Source of the DNA: Limnanthes douglasii subsp. nivea
Taxonomy: Eukaryota > Streptophyta > Magnoliopsida > Brassicales > Limnanthaceae
Assembly (NCBI GenBank): GCA_036936605.1
Contig: JAUPFV010000004.1
Coordinates: 184,716,807 to 184,780,806 of the forward strand
Direction of reading: 5' to 3'
DNA length: 64,000 bases
Each line of letters opens with the position of its first letter. The stretch's first letter is position 1. Positions 32,896 to 44,617 of the stretch are shown here, one piece after another. The notes under the pieces are model-generated. The model saw only the letters and a list, made by a program, of their open reading frames with translations. It had not been told where the DNA came from and did no database searches. The position numbers and the translations under genes were made by a program.

Positions 32896-32922
32896 ATATA
32901 TATATATATATATATATATATA
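32896..32922. repeat. (AT)n microsatellite
   Basis: About 27 bases of alternating A and T; the copy 2 counterpart at 57713-57733 is shorter. Confidence 0.9.
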
Positions 32923-33463
32923 GATTTCAATTATCGGGTGACTAACCCACCCACTAGGTTAACCAGATACCGATCAATACCAAATATAAAAACAACCCAT
33001 AGTTATATATCGTTATGATATTGCACGAAGGAAAAGAAAAAACTTTTGTTGAAAAGTAAAATTAATATTTACAAAGCAAACTCTGTTAATTTTTGGACGG
33101 AAATGACAATAAAAAAAATATTTTGTGACTTATATTTTCAGATGCTCAATATTCTACGAATATTTGTCAAAATACCGTATTTCTCAATCAGTTTATGAAA
33201 TAAGTTCGAGAAATATTCGTGATCGTGTAAGTGCATTCCCATTTAATAGTAAGTTTCTTTTTTACACGAACCTCTGTGTGTTGAAATACTCATCAAGGGA
33301 TGATGTATCTTACATGAAATTTATTTTGTTTGACTATTTTATCGAATTTATTGACGATGATGACATAATGTTCTTCATAGATATTTAAATATTTTGATAG
33401 CCTTAACTAAGTGGTTGATCAATTTTTTATAATAATTGATCATGTGAGAGGTGATGTTTACTT

Positions 33464-33468
33464 AGGTG
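33464..33468. repeat. Target-site duplication AGGTG (left) of E3
   Basis: AGGTG here and at 37853-37857 flank E3; AGGTG also precedes the equivalent element in copy 2 at 58277-58281. Confidence 0.92.
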
Positions 33469-34332
33469 TGATAAACTCCTCCTAGAATCGGCACTCTGAA
33501 ATGGGATAGGGATAACTTTGCAACCAGAAACCCAAAAGGATTCAATGATCAAAGGATGTGGATCGATAGGTCACACAAAGGTTGATATTCCAACTGATCA
33601 TCCTTTGGATATGACGCACCAAATGAACAACAGGTTTTCTTGTGGATATTATTACACACCAACAAGAGAAGAGTAAAACTGAAGAAGTTTTTTTTCAGAA
33701 TCAAAGATAGTCTAACCATTAGAATTTTGAGTACATAGTTTTTTATAGGAGAAAGAACTAGCCTTGAACACAATTAAGGCTGTTCTTGGAAACATAATGC
33801 ATGCCTCTAAAACAATTAAGGATTTTCTTGGAAACAAAATGCTTTAATATTGAAAATACAAAGTATTAATGATATAAGCTGGAAATCAGACTCTTCCCTC
33901 CTCCAAGGACGTGGCTTTTGGTGTAGATGGGCCTTGGGCTTTTATTTCAACAAATAGGCAATGGTGAAGTGAAACAATTGCCTCATTAAAAACGTTGTCA
34001 ACAAAACCCATTGGGACAAAACTTGAACAAGGGAAAAAGAGTACAATCGAGACACTTTCTCATTTGTTGAAATCAATTAGCTTGAATCAAGACCAAAGTG
34101 GTTTGACAAGCTTTTCCACCATACTTGCTGTTTTGATCACGTGGATTCTCTAGTTGATTAAGCAATCCTCCAACAGCTTTGTTAAATTGTTTTGCTCTTG
34201 ATCGAGTTGTTGGACCATCCGGTAAAATAAGAATATCTTCAACTTCAAGCTCATCTTCTTTTTCAAGTTGTTCATCTAGTTCTTGCACATTTCCATGTTC
34301 TAAACTCTTTGTGTCATCTAGGATCACATCAT
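33469..34332 (-). repeat. E3 3' LTR (864 bp)
   Basis: On the minus strand TGATGTGATCC...TTATCA. TATA at 33739-33747 (minus). Polypurine tract at 34333-34345. Contains the stop end of pol at 34073-34075. Confidence 0.95.
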
Positions 34333-35350
34333 CCTCTCCCACTTCAAAAGGATTTGACCTCAAATCCATTTCATCTGCGATAAAAGGAACCAAATCAGAA
34401 ACATTAAAGGTAGGACTCACTTTATACTTACCTCGTAGGTCAAGTTGATACGCATTATTGTTGATCTTTTTTGTTACTTCAAATGGTCCATCAACTCTAG
34501 GTATCAATTTTGACTTCCTCTCTTCTGGAAATCTTTCCTTTCTTAAGTGCACCCATACTTGATCTCCAACCTCAAAAAGTTTCTCACCTCTTCCCTTGTT
34601 TGCTTGTTTGACATATTGCTCAGTTTTCTTTTCTATGTTTTACCTTGCATCATCATGGATCTGTTTTACAAGTTCAGCTTTCTTTTTCCCATCTATGCTA
34701 ATTCTTTCACTCAAATGCAAAGGAAGTAGATCCAAAGGAGATATTGGGTTAAATCCATAAACAATTTGGAAAGGAGAGTACTTAGAAGTAGAATGCATAG
34801 AATGATTGTATGCAAATTCAACATGCGGCAAACATTCTTCCCAAGTTTTCAAGTTCTTTTTAATTAATGCACGTAGAAGAGTGGACAAAGTCCTATTTAC
34901 TACTTCTGTTTGTCCATCAGTTTGTGGGAGACAGGTAGTAGAAAATAAAAGCTTAGTCCCTAACTTAGACCACAAAGTTTTCCAAAAGTAACTTAGAAAC
35001 TTAGTGTCCCTATCTGAAACTATCGTCCTAGGCATGCCATGCAAACGAACTATCTCTTTAAAGAACTGATTAGCAATGTGCAACGCATCATCAGTTTTGT
35101 GACAAGCAATAAAGTGTGCCATTTTATAGAATCGATCAACAACCACAAAAATGGAATCCTTACCAGTTCTAGTCCTAGGCAATCCAACTACAAAGTCCAT
35201 AGATATATCATTCCAAGGATGCGTAGGAATAGGTAAAGGAGTATACAAACCGTGGGATTGAACCTTAGATTTGGCTTGTTTGCAAGTAGCACATATGTCA
35301 TAGATTCTTTCAACATCCCTCGTCATATGTGGCCAATGGTGATCCAGCAT
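34073..35350 (-). pseudogene. E3 integrase and pol tail, broken
   Basis: Minus-strand integrase with CATCKQAK, the catalytic Asp, Asp and Glu contexts ([23 protein letters not shown]), the [20 protein letters not shown] helix region and the GPF/Y module. A TAA at about 34637-34639 (DDAR then stop; Lys in E6) splits it; the C-terminal frame resumes at 34552 and runs into the LTR to 34073. Upstream, near 35360, a small deletion damages the zinc-finger region. The triad is intact but the protein is not continuous. Confidence 0.88.
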
Positions 35351-35396
35351 TACCTTGAGAGTCCTCCTCCATGGGCTTCTCTAACAAGTAAATCTC

Positions 35397-35759
35397 TCAT
35401 GGAACATTAGGCACACATAAACGTTTATCAAAGAATAAGAATCCTTCATGCCTATAGAACCGCCCTGAAGCAAACTTTTCACATGCTTGATACATCTTTC
35501 CAAAATCAGAATCATTTTCATATAAACTCTTAAGATGATCAAATCCTAAAATCTTAGCTTCAAGAGTAGTGATTAAGGCATACCTTCGGGACAATACATC
35601 AGCAACAATATTTTCTTTACCTTGTTTGTATTTGATGACATATGGAAATGTCTCAATAAATTCTATCCCTTGAACAAGACACCTAGTGTGGAATGGATTC
35701 TCCCTTTGCTCTTGTTCTTCTTCTTTTGTTTGAACGCATAAAGACCTTCTGGCTACCAA
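35397..35759 (-). pseudogene. E3 fused frame: gag/protease linker joined to RNase H end
   Basis: The 120-codon frame begins with the linker before the protease ([18 protein letters not shown], then FHTRCLVQG) and jumps directly to [20 protein letters not shown], the last part of RNase H, skipping protease, RT and most of RNase H. The join falls at exactly the same place in E6. It continues to the integrase N-terminus, where it ends out of frame at 35397. Confidence 0.9.
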
Positions 35760-35794
35760 TAAATCTCCTTTAGCAGGTCGCTCTAAGTGTTACT

Positions 35795-36646
35795 GCCCCT
35801 GAACCGTAACTTGATCTTGAGGAGTTCTTTCTCTTAACTTGTTGTTCAATTAGCAAAGCTTTGTGTAGCATCTCTTCTAGTTCAACATAATACTGAGTTT
35901 CCAATCTGTCTTGAATTTCTCTATTTAAACCCCCAAGAAATCTTGACATTGTTGCCTCTCTATCATCTGAAAATATCAGCTCGCAACATTAAGGTCTCCA
36001 TTTCTTGATAATACTCTTCAACAGATCGGCTTCCTTGTGTTAATCTCCTCAGCTTTAGATGCAGCTCACGGTGGTAATGACTAGGAACAAACCTCTTCCG
36101 CATAATGGCTTTCATTTCTGCCCATGATTCTATAGGATGTTCCCCATTACGCCTTCTTGAGGTAACTAGTTGATCCCACCAACTAAGAGCATAGTCATAA
36201 AATTCAGTAGCAGCAATTCTTACTCGATTGGTCTCCGTGTAGTGTTGAACGTTGAAAACGAGTTCAATCTTCTTTTCCCATTCCAAATAGGCATCTGGAT
36301 CGTTTTTTCCATGGAATGGTGGAATCTTAATCTTGAGACCTCCAAGATTGTCACGCATACGTTCGTTGCCCTCTCTTGTACGTCTATGCTGCCTTCTATG
36401 GCTGTTTCGAGACGAATTGCTCATGCATTCATAATATTCATCACCGGCTTCATTTCTGAATTGTTCAGGTAGTTTATGGTTTCTTCTTGGACTGGTTTTT
36501 CGTGAACGGTTCCGCTCGTGGTCAGTGTTTGATTGAAGCTCTTCGCGAAAGGTATCTATCTTGGTGTCTATCAAGTTTGTCATAGCTTCAATTAGAAGCT
36601 TGTTGTTATTGAAATTACTGTTTTCTGCATCATTTGAATTAGACAT
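35795..36646 (-). pseudogene. E3 gag, knuckle-less
   Basis: ATG at 36646 (minus), charged N-terminus, capsid-type domain (KIKIPPFHGKNDPDAYLEWE, ALSWWDQLVTSRR, SVEEYYQEMETLMLRAD). The frame is open to 35963, where a frameshift follows ADIFR. The remaining C-terminal part is in another frame and stops where the zinc-knuckle coding region is deleted (near 35793). The 5' side has the T-rich TTTTGTAG before the ATG. Confidence 0.88.
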
Positions 36647-36964
36647 CCTTTTCTACAAAACAAAACAAAAACAAATCACCAGCAACAAGTCCTTGGAAAG
36701 TTCTTCAATTTATTTAAAACCATAAAACATATCCGAATCTGTTTTCCTAAGAATAATAAGAGATAACTTTCACAACAGCACCTAAAAACGATTTTCTACG
36801 ATTTTAAATCTCAAACAACTATAACTAGGGTGAAACAGATCAGAATTTCGTGATTCAAAATGAAATCATCACACTAACACTCAAATCTTCCCAAAACAAA
36901 CTGATAATATAAAATAGATGAAGAAAAATTAATGAGAAAGAGAATACCCAACTTTCAGAATGTT

Positions 36965-36976
36965 GCTCTGATACCA
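36965..36976 (-). promoter_or_regulatory. E3 tRNA-Met primer binding site
   Basis: GCTCTGATACCA on the plus strand, that is TGGTATCAGAGC on the element strand. Confidence 0.95.
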
Positions 36977-36978
36977 CT

Positions 36979-37852
36979 TGATAAACTCCTCCTAGAATCG
37001 GCACTCTGAAATGGGATAGGGATAACTTTGCAACCAGGAACCCAAAATGATTCAAGGATCAAAGGATGTGGATCGATAGGTCACACAAAGGTTGTGGAAA
37101 GGCCTTTGATATTCCAACTGATCTTCCTTTGGATATAACGCAGCAAATGAAGAACATGTTTTCTTGTGGATATTACACACCAACAAGAGAAGAGTAAAAC
37201 TTAAGACGTTTTTTTTTCAGAATCAAAGATAGTCTAACCATTAGAATTCTGAGTATATAGTTTTTATAGGAGAAAGAACTAGCCTTGAACACAATTAAGG
37301 CTGTTCTTGGAATCATAATGCATGCCTCTAAAACAACTAAGGCTTTTCTTGGAAACAAAATGCTTTAATATTGAAAATACAAAGTATTAATGATATAAGC
37401 TGGAAATCAGACCCTTCCCTCCTCCAAGGACGTGGCTTTTGGTGTGGATGGGCATTGGGATTTTATTTCAACAAATGGGAAATGGTGAAGTGAAACAATT
37501 GCCTCATTAAAAACCTTGTAAAGAAAACCCATTGGGACAAAACTTGAACAAGGGAAAAAGAGTACAATCGAGACACTTTGTCATTTATTGAAATCAATTA
37601 GCTTGAATCAAGACTAAAGTGGTTTGACAAGATTTCCCACCATACTTGCTGTTTTGATCACGTGGATTCTCTAGTTGATTAAGAAATTTTCCAACAGCTT
37701 TGTTAAATTGTTTTGCTCTTGATCGAGTTGTTGGACCAGCCGGTAAAATAAGAATATCTTCAACTTCAAGCTCATCTTCTTTTTCAAGTTGTTCATCTGG
37801 TTCTTGCAAATTTCCATGTTCTAAGCTCCTTGTGTCATCTAGGATCACATCA
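36979..37852 (-). repeat. E3 5' LTR (874 bp)
   Basis: Complete, TGATGTGATCC...TTATCA on the minus strand; TATA at 37261-37268. Confidence 0.95.
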
Positions 37853-40050
37853 AGGTGGGGTGGTGAAATTCATATCATAAGTTGGTGCGAATGGGTTTTC
37901 TCGGGCGCTTGTAATTTTTTCGTTTTGCTTGATCAAATTATGCTTAGAGAATTTTCAATATTTTTTATATTTAATGTTGCCAAAGCTATGTTTAGGTCTT
38001 ATAGGTTTTTTCTGTTGGTACTGTCGGTTTGATGGTTATCTTGTTGATGAAAATACGATAATAAGTGTTGTTTGATATCCCTTTTATTTCGGAAGGTGGT
38101 TAATGCATTTATTTTTGGAATTAGATCTCATTCTCGGAGACTATAATCCTTAGAATACAAAATTCTGATATATTTGATTTTAATTAACACAACATATGAT
38201 TTTTTATACCTTGGTTTATTTTTTTCGATCATCACTATTAAATAATTTAATTATACATTTATTATTATTATTAAAATTTTATAACATAACTTTTCGTTGT
38301 TATTTAGTTCATTCCGCTTATTTTGTATTGGATCATGTTTATTTTTCATTTTTATATATAATATTTTCTTTTATTTTGGTATGTTTTTCTTTATTTTACA
38401 TTAGTGGCTTTTTCCATTAATTTTTTAATTATTGATAATAATTAACACTTTATTTTCAATATTTTAATTTGATTAGAATTGTGTGAGTGAAGACCAAATT
38501 TAGAATTTTATTTCTTATTTTGATTAAATCTATCATTTGAGGACTTTTGGTTATTTGGATTTGCATTTGATGACTTTTTGTTTTGTATTTATGATATATC
38601 ATTAATAAATTTATTCATTTATAATTTTTATATATATATATATTAGATGGTGTAAAGTTACTTTTATGCCTCAAACCCTCATTTAGGCATGAAATCTAAA
38701 CGATTATTTGATAATGAAATGTCTTGGTAAAGTAGGTGACTAATATGATACTGAATTTTAGCATACATGATCCACTTTTATAGAAATCTACGTTGTATTT
38801 TTTCTAATGGTAAAAAGTCAAGTATACTACCAATAAGGTTATTATCTCGGTTGCTGTGTGGATAACATAGCCAAAATTATAGTACTTTGTTTTCATCGTT
38901 TGACTAGTTGGTGAGATTCCTTTTATAGCCAGTCAATATAATGTTATGAGGGTTTTTAGTGCTAGATTTGAAGAGGCTATTTGAGAGCCACAAAGTCTTT
39001 TTTTATATATATTTTTAGTATATTATCAAATTATTCCAATCTAATACAACCATGAAGCACACGCGAGAAAGAATGTCGGTAAATTATCTCATTAAGGATT
39101 ACGTATTATATGACTTCGGAGTTTGACATTGTGAGCATCTTGTTTATCATAATTGGTTTCATCTCTCGAATATGTTTTGATTGGATCTTTCAACAACTCA
39201 AATTTTTGGTGGTGAAGACTATGTGCACTGTATTGACTACGAATGAGATGCAAGTGCGTATTGAATCATAATTTCCTCTTTTTATTTATGTTTATGTGAC
39301 TATATTAACTATTCGGTGTAATTTTCTTGCTATTTGTTCATATTTAGATATTCCATTATCGTAGATAGCCTATTTGTAAATTATCTCTTTGATGATTAGT
39401 TGGAAGTTAAATTTAAACTTTAATTTCTTAATATGGGACACGAGGGAGACTTGTAGTCCGATGATTATTGCTTCATATTATACTTTACTGTTTGTTTTCA
39501 TTAAGTTGAACTTAATTGAGATAAAAAGTTTGCCAAGGTTAGGTGAGATAAAAGAGGCTAAGAATAGACCTTTGGAATTAGATGCAATATCGGTGTATAT
39601 AATGCATGAGTCTTCTATCTTTTTGTGGTCCTCATGTGCTACTGGTCGGAAAGATTGAAATTCAACTATAAATTTGACCAAAGTTTGGTTTTTTATAGTT
39701 GAATAACGTATAATGTTTTTTTATTATATTCATGTAACTATGTGGCTTGTATTTGCAGTTGATCATAAGTCTTGGTTTTATGCAATGCCCGGTAAAAGAG
39801 AAAATTGGTTGGGAATATAATTTGATAGTTTTGGAAATAAGATCCCTTATTTATAACAGAGATGACAATGCAAAGACTAAATTTCTAATTTGGTGTAGCG
39901 GGTTCAACTTTATTGGCATAATAGATTAGTCATTGCGTGTCATTCGTATGCTATTGAAAAATTGGATTTATTAATCTAAAATATCAGACAAAAACTAATT
40001 AATTTTTATATTTGTTAGGTATTATAACTCACGCGTGTTTTTGGGTTAGG
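37853..40050. other. C segment, copy 1: AT-rich, no gene identified
   Basis: Starts with the right AGGTG of E3. AT-rich with short frames only (for example 39389-39658, 89 codons, unrecognised). The (AT)n run at 38629-38644 expands to 63343-63369 in copy 2. Interrupted by E4 at 40051; the sequence right of E4 (46496-47849) is presumably its continuation. Confidence 0.6.
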
Positions 40051-40055
40051 TAAAA
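40051..40055. repeat. Target-site duplication TAAAA (left) of E4
   Basis: TAAAA just before TGATG, repeated at 46491-46495 directly after the (shortened) 3' LTR. Confidence 0.88.
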
Positions 40056-40926
40056 TGATGTGATCCTAGATGACACAAGAAGCTTAGAACATGGAAATGT
40101 GCAAGAACCAGATGAACAACTTGAAAAAGAAGATGAGCTTGAAGTTGAAGATATTCTTATTTTACCAGCTGGTCCAACAACTCGATCAAGAGCAAAACAA
40201 TTTAACAAAGCTGTTGGAGGATTGCTTAATCAACTAGAGAATCCACGTGATCAAAACAACAAGTATGGTGGAAAAGCTTGTCAAACCACTTTGGTCTTGA
40301 TTCAAGCTAATTGATTTCAACAAATGAGAAAGTGTCTCGATTGTACTCTTTTTCCCTTGTTCAAGTTTTGTCCCAATGGGTTTTCTTGACAAGGTTTTTA
40401 ATGAGGCAATTGTTTCACTTCACCATTGCCCATTTGTTGAAATAAAAGCCTAAGGCCCATCTACACCAAAAGCCACGTCCTTGGAGGAAGGAAGGGTCTG
40501 ATTTCCAGCTTATATCATTAATACTTTGTATTTTCAATATTAAAGCATTTTGTTTCCAAGAAAAGCCTTTAATTGTTTTAGAGGCATGCATTATGTTTCC
40601 AAGAACAACCTTAATTGTTCAAGGCTAGTTCTTTCTCCTATAAAAACTATGTACTCAGAATTCTAATGCTTAGACTATCTTTGATTCTAAAAAAACTTCT
40701 TAAGTTTTACTCTTCTTTTGTTGGTGTGTAATATCCACAAGAAAACTTGTTCTTCATTTGGTGCGTCATATCCAAAGGAAGATCAGTTGGAATATCAAAG
40801 GGCCTTTCCACAACCTTTGTGTGACCTATCGATCAACATCCTTTGATCCTTGAATCCTTTTGGGTTCCTGGTTGCAAAGTTATCCCTATCCCATTTCAGA
40901 GTGCCGATTCTAGGAGGAGTTTATCA
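40056..40926 (+). repeat. E4 5' LTR (871 bp)
   Basis: Contains the pol-tail frame (40060-40314), nested hairpin motif (about 40342-40402), a 43-bp direct repeat in U3 (units near 40551 and 40594, each TGTTTCCAAGAA...CCTTAATTG), TATA at 40639-40646, and R/U5 ending TTTATCA. Confidence 0.96.
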
Positions 40927-40928
40927 AG

Positions 40929-40940
40929 TGGTATCAGAGC
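40929..40940 (+). promoter_or_regulatory. E4 tRNA-Met primer binding site
   Basis: TGGTATCAGAGC two bases after the 5' LTR. Confidence 0.96.
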
Positions 40941-41253
40941 AACATTCTGAAAGTTGGGTATTCTCTTTCTCATTAATTTTTCTCATCTATTTTATATTAT
41001 CAGTTTGTTTGTGAAGATTTGAGTGTTAGTGTGATGATTTCATTTTGAATCACGAAATTCTGATCTGTTTCACCCTAATTATAGTTGTTTGAGATTTAAA
41101 ATCGTAGAAAATCGTTTTTAGGTGCTGTTGTGAAACTTATCTCTTAATATTCTTAGGAAATCAGATTTGGATATGTTTTGTGGTTTTAAATAAATTGAAG
41201 AACTTTCCAAGGACTTGTTGCTGGTGATTTGTTTTTGTTTTGTTTTGTAGAAA

Positions 41254-42390
41254 ATGATGTCTAATTCAAATGATGCAGAAAACAGTAATTTCAATAACAA
41301 CAAGCTTCTAATTGAAGCTATGAAAAAGTTGATAGACACCAAGATAGATGCCTTTCGCGAAGAGCTTCAATCAAACCCTGACCACGAGTGGAACCGTTCA
41401 CGACAAACCAATCTAAGAAGAAACCATGAACTACCTGAACAATTCAGAAATGAAGCCGCAGATGAATATTATGAACGCATGAATAATTCGTCTCGAAACA
41501 GCCATAGATGGCACCATAGACGAACAAGAGAGGGAAACGAACGTATGCGTGACAATCTTGGAGGTCACAAGATTAAGATTCCACCATTCCATGGAAAAAA
41601 CGATCCAGATGCCTATTTGGAATGGGAAAAGAAGATTGAACTCGTTTTCAACGTTCAACACTACACGGAGACCAATCGAGTAAGAATTGTTGCTACTTAA
41701 TTTTGTGATTATGCTCTTAGTTGGTGGGATCAACTATTTACCTCAAGAAGGCGTAAACAGGAACATCCTATAGAATCATGGGCAGAAATGAAAGCCATTA
41801 TGCGGAAGAGGTTTGTTCCTAGTCATTACCACTGTGAGCTGCATCTAAAGCTGAGGAGATTAACACAAGGAAGCCGATCTGTTGAAGAGTATTATCAAGA
41901 AATGGAGACCTTAATGTTGCGAACTGATATTTTAGAAGATAGAGAGGCAACAATGTCAAGGTTTCTTGGGGGTTTAAATAGAGAAATTCAAGACAGATTG
42001 GAAACTCAGTATTATGTTGAACTAGAAGAGATGCTAGACAAAGCTTTGCTATTTGAACAACAAGTTAAAAGAAAGAACTCCTCAAGATCAAGTTACGGTT
42101 CAGGGGCAGTAACAATTTATCCAAGTTATTCAAAAGATGAGAAGACCAATTATCAGAAAGGAAGCTATGTAGAGGTGAACCAAAAATCTGGAACACCATT
42201 GTCTATTGATAACAAGGGCAGACCTAAAGAGGTTGCAATTAGAACTCGTGATGTTAAGTGTTTCAAGTGCAAAGGGATGGGACATTATGCTAATGAGTGT
42301 TCTAATAAGAAGATTATGACAATTCTAGATAATGGAGAAATAATTTCAGAGGAAGAAGAAATTGTCTCTGATTCTTCCAAAGAACACTTA
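41254..42390 (+). pseudogene. E4 gag with zinc knuckle
   Basis: ATG at 41254 follows a T-rich leader end TTTTGTAG. The frame runs 148 codons (charged N-terminus, PPFHGKNDPDAYLEWEKK) to a TAA at 41698-41700, where other copies keep reading through EFYDYALSWW. The rest is open from 41788: KRFVPSHYH, SVEEYYQEMETLM, FLGGLNREIQDRLE, then CFKCKGMGHYANEC (42259-42300, CX2CX4HX4C) and an acidic linker leading into protease. Gag and pol share one frame, as in other single-polyprotein chromoviruses. Confidence 0.93.
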
Positions 42391-44617
42391 GAGCGACCTG
42401 CTAAAGGAGATTTATTGGTAGCCAGAAGGTCTTTAAGCGTTCAAACAAAAGAAGAAGAACAAGAGCAAAGGGAGAATCTGTTTCACACTAGGTATCTTGT
42501 TCAATGGAAAGTTTGTAGAGTTATTATCGATGGAGGCAGTTGTACCAATGTGGCAAGTGAATCTATGGTAAAGAAGCTTGGTTTAAAAACGAAAAAGCAT
42601 CCAGCACCTTACAAGCTTCAATGGCTTAACGACAATGGAGAAATGAAAGTTAGCCACCAAGTAAAGTTCCCTTAGCCATTGGTAAGTACGAAGATGAAGT
42701 TTTATGTGATGTTCTACCAATGAAGGCTAGTCATATACTGTTAGAAAGGCCATGGCAATCTGATCGAAAGGTTATCCATGATGGATTCACTAATCGCCAT
42801 ACATTTGAGTTTCAAGGAAGGAAAACAACTCTAGTTCCCATGACTCCACGAGAAGTTTACCAAGATCAAAAGCATATGCAGAACAAGGAAAGTCGGGTAA
42901 CTAAACATTCGAATTTCTATGCAAAATCTGGCGAGGTTCAGAAAGCATTATTCTCTAAGCAACCTATATTACTTTTTGTGTTTAAGGAAACTCTTATGAG
43001 TTTAACTAACTTGACACCGGTGTTGCCGAGTGAGATGACTTCTCTCTTACAGGAATTTGAAGATGTATTCCCTGAAGACAATCCGAAGGGGCTTCCACCA
43101 ATTAGAGGCATCGAACACCAAATAGATTTTGTACTTGGAGCCTCCCTTCCTAACAGACCTGCTTATAGAACTAATCCAATGGAGACAAAAGAATTGCAAA
43201 GGCAAATTAGTGAACTGATGGAAAAAGGATATATCCGTGAAAGCATGAGTCCTTGTGCGGTACCAGTTCTACTTGTGCCCAAGAAAGATGGAAGCTGGAG
43301 AATGTGTGTTGATTGCAGAGCCATCAACAACATAACAGTAAAGTATCGCCATCCTATACCTAGATTAGATGATATGTTAGATGAATTGCATGGTTCTAGC
43401 ATTTTTTCTAAGATTGATCTTAAAAGTGGTTATCACCAAATTAGGATGAAAGAAGGGGATGAGTGGAAAACTGCATTTAAAACTAAGCATGGACTATATG
43501 AATGGTTAGTAATGCCATTTGGGCTGACTAATGCACCTAGTACATTCATGCGGTTAATGAATCATGTTCTAAGGGCTTATATAGGAGTTTTTGTTGTAGT
43601 ATATTTCGATGACATCTTAATTTACAGCAAGTTCTTAGAAGAACATGTTCACCGTCTGAAATTGATTTTAAGTGTACTTAGGAAGGAAAATCTTTATGCT
43701 AATATTAAGAACTGCACTTTTTATACCGATAATCTTGTCTTTTTAGGTTTTAAGTGCACTTTGTTATAAGTGCAGATGGTATTAAGGTGGATGAGGAAAA
43801 GGTTAAGGCAATCCGCGAATGGCCAAGTCCAAAAACAGTTGGAGAAGTGAGAAGCTTCCACGGCCTTGCAGGATTTTATAGGCGTTTTGTCAAAGATTTC
43901 AGCACCTTAGCTACACCACTCACTGAAATAATAAAGAAGGACGTTGGTTTCAAGTGGGAACAAGCTCAAGAAGAAGCATTTCAATCCTTAAAAGAGAAGC
44001 TTACTCATGCTCCTGTCTTGACATTACCTGATTTTCTTAAAACTTTTGAGATTGAATGTGATGCTTCTGGAATTGGGATTGGAGCTGTTTTGATGCATGA
44101 TAAAAAGCCCATAGCTTATTTCAGTGAAAATCTTGGAGGAGCTACTCAAAACTATCCTACTTATGACAAGGAGTTGTATGCCTTAGTTCGAGCTTTGCAA
44201 ACATGGCAGCATTACTTGTGGCCAAAGGAGTTTGTCATACACACTGACCATGAATCTCTCAAACACCTAAAAGGTCAGCACAAACTTAACAAAAGACATG
44301 CAAGGTGGTTAGAATTTATTGTGACATTTCCATATGTCATCAAATACAAACAAGGTAAAGAAAATATTGTTGTTGATGCATTGTCCCGAAGGTATGCCTT
44401 AATCACTACTCTTGAAGCTAAGATTTTAGGATTTGATCATCTTAAGAGTTTATATGAAAATGATTCTGATTTTGGAAAGATGTATCAAGCATGTGAAAAG
44501 TTTGCTTCAAGGCGGTTCTATAGGCATGAAGGATTCTTATTCTTTGATAAACGTTTATGTGTGCCTAATTGTTCCATGAGAGATTTACTTGTTAGAAAGC
44601 CCACGGAGGAGGCTTAA
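42391..44617 (+). pseudogene. E4 protease, reverse transcriptase and RNase H
   Basis: Protease with IDGGSCTNVASESM (about 42525). A 1-base deletion near 42660 shifts the frame, which resumes at [19 protein letters not shown] from about 43060: [62 protein letters not shown] and YFDD at 43602-43613. An 11-base insertion near 43752 breaks the frame before the thumb. Connection and RNase H ([36 protein letters not shown]) are open from 43754 to 44617, ending in a 1-base deletion after DLLVRK that separates it from integrase. Confidence 0.93.

Larger units (their letters stand above)
29981..33463. other. AT-rich spacer with degenerate short repeats, copy 1
   Basis: No convincing gene. It contains clusters of a degenerate AATCATG / AATCACGAATC motif (30020-30150, 31380-31570), another low-complexity stretch around 30660-30800, and an AT dinucleotide run at 32896-32922. 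An 87-codon frame at 33125-33388 is discussed under rejected items. Confidence 0.6.
33469..37852 (-). mobile_element. E3: minus-strand CRM element with internal deletions
   Basis: Both LTRs, primer site, polypurine tract and AGGTG target duplication are present. The internal region is only 2.6 kb because the gag zinc knuckle and most of protease, RT and RNase H are deleted. The same two deletions occur in E6, at the same insertion point, so they predate the duplication. Confidence 0.93.

Noticed and set aside
33125..33388. 87-codon frame (also at 57935-58198), exon-like with AG and GTAAGT borders
   Set aside because: All six differences seen between the duplicate copies change the amino acid, which argues against a maintained protein; a weak likeness to a MULE transposase N-terminus (DDDDIMFF) is too thin to call.
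34179..34448. Ser-rich 89-aa plus-strand frames (also 37700, 59001) and minus-strand 45661-45891
   Set aside because: They are the reverse strand of the Glu-rich CRM pol tail; Ser runs mirror GAA/GAT codons.
39389..39658. 89-aa plus-strand frame in the C segment
   Set aside because: No recognisable motif; its copy 2 equivalent leaves the window, so conservation cannot be judged.
40434..40447. AATAAA in the LTR as a polyadenylation signal
   Set aside because: It lies upstream of the TATA box, in U3, so it would precede the transcript start; no functional call made.
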